From NCBI GenBank assembly GCA_017398765.1, contig JAFQEY010000100.1, forward strand, positions 1-43,274: a DNA stretch of 43,274 nt, in the 5' to 3' direction. Shown here piece after piece: positions 41,306 to 43,274 of the stretch. Positions within the stretch are counted from its first letter, which is position 1, and every line of letters starts with the position of its first letter. Source of the DNA: Akkermansia sp. GTDB taxonomy: Bacteria > Verrucomicrobiota > Verrucomicrobiia > Verrucomicrobiales > Akkermansiaceae. The notes under the pieces were generated by a model, which did not search any database, had not been told where the DNA came from, and saw only the letters and a program-made list of their open reading frames with translations. A program made the position numbers and the translations under genes.

Positions 41306-41698
41306 TCAGAATTCAAACATTCCCTGCCGGGAGCCCGTCTGCGGCGGTGGTTCCGGCAGTGGCTGCTCCCGCAGCCACTGCAGAAGCAAGGCCACTATTT
41401 GCAACTGTTCGTGTATGCTGAGTTCCCTGCCCGCCGGGATAGCATGCCACTTCTGTAAACACCCTCGGCAGCAGCAGGCGCAGGCATGCTGCGCCTTGAA
41501 CACGGGGTGTCCCCGCATAGGCGTTTGCCTGCCGTCTTGCGGCGGCTCTGCCGGGGCCAACCGTGTCCGCACAAAATCAGCGGCATGCGTCGCTATAGCT
41601 TCCCACCCCACACGCCGAATGTAAGCGACATCTTCCGCCGACAAGCGAAATCGACGGCGAAACGCGGATTGCATGAGTCGGGTAAGGGATTCCATCAT
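41306..41698 (-). CDS. DUF4186-like protein
   Basis: A 130-residue protein whose centre reads GHPVFKAQHACACCCRGCLQ and then KWHAIPAGRELSIHEQLQIV. This is the conserved core of DUF4186: one His and a cluster of Cys that may bind metal. No function is known for the family. The N-terminal 55 residues (MMESLTRLMQSAFRRRFRLS onwards) and the C-terminal Pro/Gln tail are less typical. It lies 67 nt after efp in the same direction, with a short GC hairpin and a T-run in the gap. Confidence 0.75.
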   Translation of the reverse strand: MMESLTRLMQSAFRRRFRLSAEDVAYIRRVGWEAIATHAADFVRTRLAPAEPPQDGRQTPMRGHPVFKAQHACACCCRGCLQKWHAIPAGRELSIHEQLQIVALLLQWLREQPLPEPPPQTGSRQGMFEF

Positions 41699-41703
41699 CC
41701 GTG

Positions 41704-41724
41704 CAAAAAAGAACCGCCGGGCGG
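41704..41724 (-). terminator. Possible terminator after efp
   Basis: CCGC and GCGG (41714-41724) can form a short stem. On the minus strand TTCTTTTTT follows. The stem is weak, so read-through into the DUF4186 gene is likely. Confidence 0.4.
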
Positions 41725-41765
41725 GATAGCACCGGCGATTCCGAAATAGCAGTGACAGTCGGGTA

Positions 41766-42335
41766 TCAGTTGTTCACGCGACCCAGGTAGGTACCATCTT
41801 CCGTTTTCACGGAAATACGCTGACCGGGGTTGATGAACAGAGGCACCTGTACCACCAGACCGGTGGTCATCGTAGCACTCTTGTACACATTGTTTGCAGA
41901 GTTACCCTTCACGCCCTCAGGAGCCTCTGCCACCTCCATGGTGATAGCGGCAGGCAGCTCAATAGAGCACACAATCTCATCGGTAAAGAGCAGCACATAA
42001 GTCTCACCCTCAATAAGGTAATCCTTCACCGGCTCAACGATGTCCTCGCTCACGCACACATCCTCATAGGTCTCCGTGTTGAGGAAGTGGTAGCCCATGC
42101 CGTCCACATAGGAGAACTCCATCTCCTCACGGCTGAGCATCACGCCCTCCAGGAAATCATTGGAGGTAAGGCGCAGGTTGTAATCCTTCTTGGTAGCAAT
42201 GCTGCGGATGGTCATCTGCACATAGGAAGCCATGCGGGGGGGAGTCTTGAGCTGGCTCTCACGCACAACGCAGATATCACCGTTGTAATTCACGGCGTGA
42301 CCTTTGCGAAGCTGAATAACAGGAACTTTTGCCAT
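41766..42335 (-). CDS. efp: Elongation factor P with arginine at the tip
   Basis: EF-P enters the ribosomal E site and helps form bonds between consecutive prolines. All three domains are present: KOW-like N-domain (VIQLRKGHAVNYNGDICVV), middle (NLRLTSNDFLEGVMLSREEM), and C-domain ending VPLFINPGQRISVKTEDGTY. The loop that reaches the peptidyl-transferase centre reads LKTPPRMASY. A gap-free alignment puts Arg34 where E. coli has modified Lys34, and PP where the usual PG lies. Pseudomonas-type EF-P also has Arg there, rhamnosylated by EarP. No modifying enzyme is encoded nearby. Confidence 0.93.
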   Translation of the reverse strand: MAKVPVIQLRKGHAVNYNGDICVVRESQLKTPPRMASYVQMTIRSIATKKDYNLRLTSNDFLEGVMLSREEMEFSYVDGMGYHFLNTETYEDVCVSEDIVEPVKDYLIEGETYVLLFTDEIVCSIELPAAITMEVAEAPEGVKGNSANNVYKSATMTTGLVVQVPLFINPGQRISVKTEDGTYLGRVNN

Positions 42336-42344
42336 AGCGCGCGG

Positions 42345-42373
42345 AGACTATCAGAGCCCCGTGCTTTAGTCAA
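42345..42373 (-). promoter_or_regulatory. Promoter of efp, probably leaderless
   Basis: On the minus strand TTGACT (42368-42373), 17 nt, TAGTCT (42345-42350). Only 9 nt lie between the -10 and the ATG at 42335, so transcription should begin 0-3 nt before the start codon. Confidence 0.7.
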
Positions 42374-42492
42374 GCTTTTTCTCACTCAGCGGATTAAAAA
42401 AACAGACAAACAGGCTCGGCAGTTACCCCACAGCCTCAGGTGCTACAGGAATTTCAACTATGTAAGCAAGAGTGCCATCCCAGCCGGAAAAA

Positions 42493-42526
42493 CGCCGAAA
42501 CGCTGTTACCGCACAGCATTTCGGCG
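42493..42526. terminator. Bidirectional terminator
   Basis: CGCCGAAACGCTGT (42493-42506) and ACAGCATTTCGGCG (42513-42526) form a 14-bp stem with one weak pair and a 6-nt loop. TTTT follows on the plus strand and TTTTT on the minus strand, so it can serve the glycosyltransferase remnant (minus). Confidence 0.8.
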
Positions 42527-42560
42527 TTTTATCATTCACGAGCAAACGCAGACACGTGAA

Positions 42561-43142
42561 TCATTCTTTGCTTTGCTGTTCAGGGGCGGTTGGCGTTTCT
42601 TGTCCGGGAATTTCCGGATAAGGAGGTCTCTGCTTCCCAAATAGACAACAGAACATATAATCGACTATACTTTTTCTCCTTTCCCATACTTTCCTGATGG
42701 CACGCAAAAGCAGATTCCCGCCAGCTTTTCTGCTGCGGTAACTTTCCGACCAGAAACCTCTGCGGGAGAAATCCATCTTTATATTTGCTTCGTAAAACAG
42801 ATCCTCCACAGGGTGTAACCACATCCCCTGCACAATGCCTGTGCAAAAATACTCAACAGGTGAATAATTTGCTTCCGCAGCCATGTATAAGTGATAACGA
42901 AGAGCTCGGGCACGGCGGGTTCCCCATCGTTCAAATTGCCATGCACTTTCATGCGTTCTGAGCAGTTGCAAAAGAGCTGATTTACGCCATATTGCCGCCT
43001 GACATGATACAAAGTATGAATCCTTACGGGAAACCCGCTTCCAGTTTGAGTATACCGCTTCCTTATGAATACCGTTAGCGTTCTTGTTCAAGTAAACACA
43101 ATCGATATCACTTTCTTTTTCCATGATGCTTACCACCCGCAT
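42561..43142 (-). pseudogene. C-terminal part of a glycosyltransferase
   Basis: A 193-residue frame. Its centre, YFVSCQAAIWRKSALLQLLR followed by THESAWQFERWGTRRAR, matches the C-terminal half of a glycosyltransferase group in which QAAIWxxxxLLxLL is followed by ExxWxFE and a GxRR turn. The part before it reads IDCVYLN, the usual strand just ahead. The family's N-terminal DDxF sugar-nucleotide site is missing. The frame is open upstream to a TAG at 43227-43229, with 28 codons that do not supply it. So it is probably a 5'-truncated remnant; a short functional protein from the ATG at 43142 cannot be excluded. Confidence 0.6.
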
Positions 43143-43274
43143 TGCCTCAAAAATCCAGTCACCGAACTGACACTTTTCACGAGTTAGGCTGACACGTGAA
43201 AAGCTGGATGCCTCATAAATCAGGCACTAACATATACACATGTCACTCAAAATGAGTAAACAAGCAATAATAGA
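43143..43274. other. Window edge, no clear gene
   Basis: About 130 bp with no gene that I can support. On the minus strand the glycosyltransferase frame continues to 43226 without family features. The rest is AT-rich. Confidence 0.5.

Overview
The window looks like a chromosomal segment from a Gram-negative member of the Verrucomicrobiota, probably close to Akkermansia. This is an inference. It rests on a 2406-residue autotransporter with the signal-peptide style common in that group, a type IV prepilin-like protein next to tilS, an FtsZ with a very long proline/arginine linker, and the near-total absence of Shine-Dalgarno sites before the genes. No rRNA, tRNA or CRISPR array is visible.

Region 1 to about 3930 is a decayed accessory island. 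It holds a compact unit that reads as a new type I toxin-antitoxin system: a 23-residue hydrophobic peptide (881-952) with the only strong Shine-Dalgarno in the window, and a small RNA gene (about 1076-1153) with its own near-consensus promoter and a perfect 10-bp terminator. The small RNA is complementary to the peptide's Shine-Dalgarno (12 nt, two G-U pairs) and to its first 15 coding bases without a mismatch. Around it lie an Rhs/YD-repeat remnant fused in frame to an HU remnant, an unrecognised 316-residue protein with its own promoter, an ankyrin-repeat remnant, and about 600 bp of non-coding sequence that may be mobile-element debris.

Region 4000-18100 is read from the minus strand: rpoA-rplQ, the giant autotransporter, then corA-argB-nadK, an ABC ATPase and ilvC. 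Region 18270-20013 (plus) carries a prepilin-like protein and tilS. Region 20056-24646 (minus) is a division cluster: lipoprotein-like protein, ftsA, ftsZ and a membrane acyltransferase. Region 24847-31671 (minus) carries a LOG-family protein, an ECF sigma / membrane protein / PDZ operon, a degenerate FKBP-like secreted protein, and thrS-infC. Region 31769-35519 (minus) is a six-gene run: YqjD/YqjE-like envelope proteins, two nucleotidyltransferases (one fused to a GHMP kinase) and a family 25 glycosyltransferase. Region 35759-38204 (plus) has carA and purA. The rest (minus) has hisS, rpsF, a KpsF/GutQ sugar isomerase, a DUF4186 protein, efp and a glycosyltransferase remnant.

Several housekeeping proteins have altered active sites. 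CarA has lost its catalytic Cys, His and Glu. FtsZ has Gly at the first aspartate of the T7 loop. EF-P has Arg at the Lys34 position. ThrRS lacks the TGS domain. Several genes have -10 boxes so close to the start codon that their mRNAs should be leaderless.
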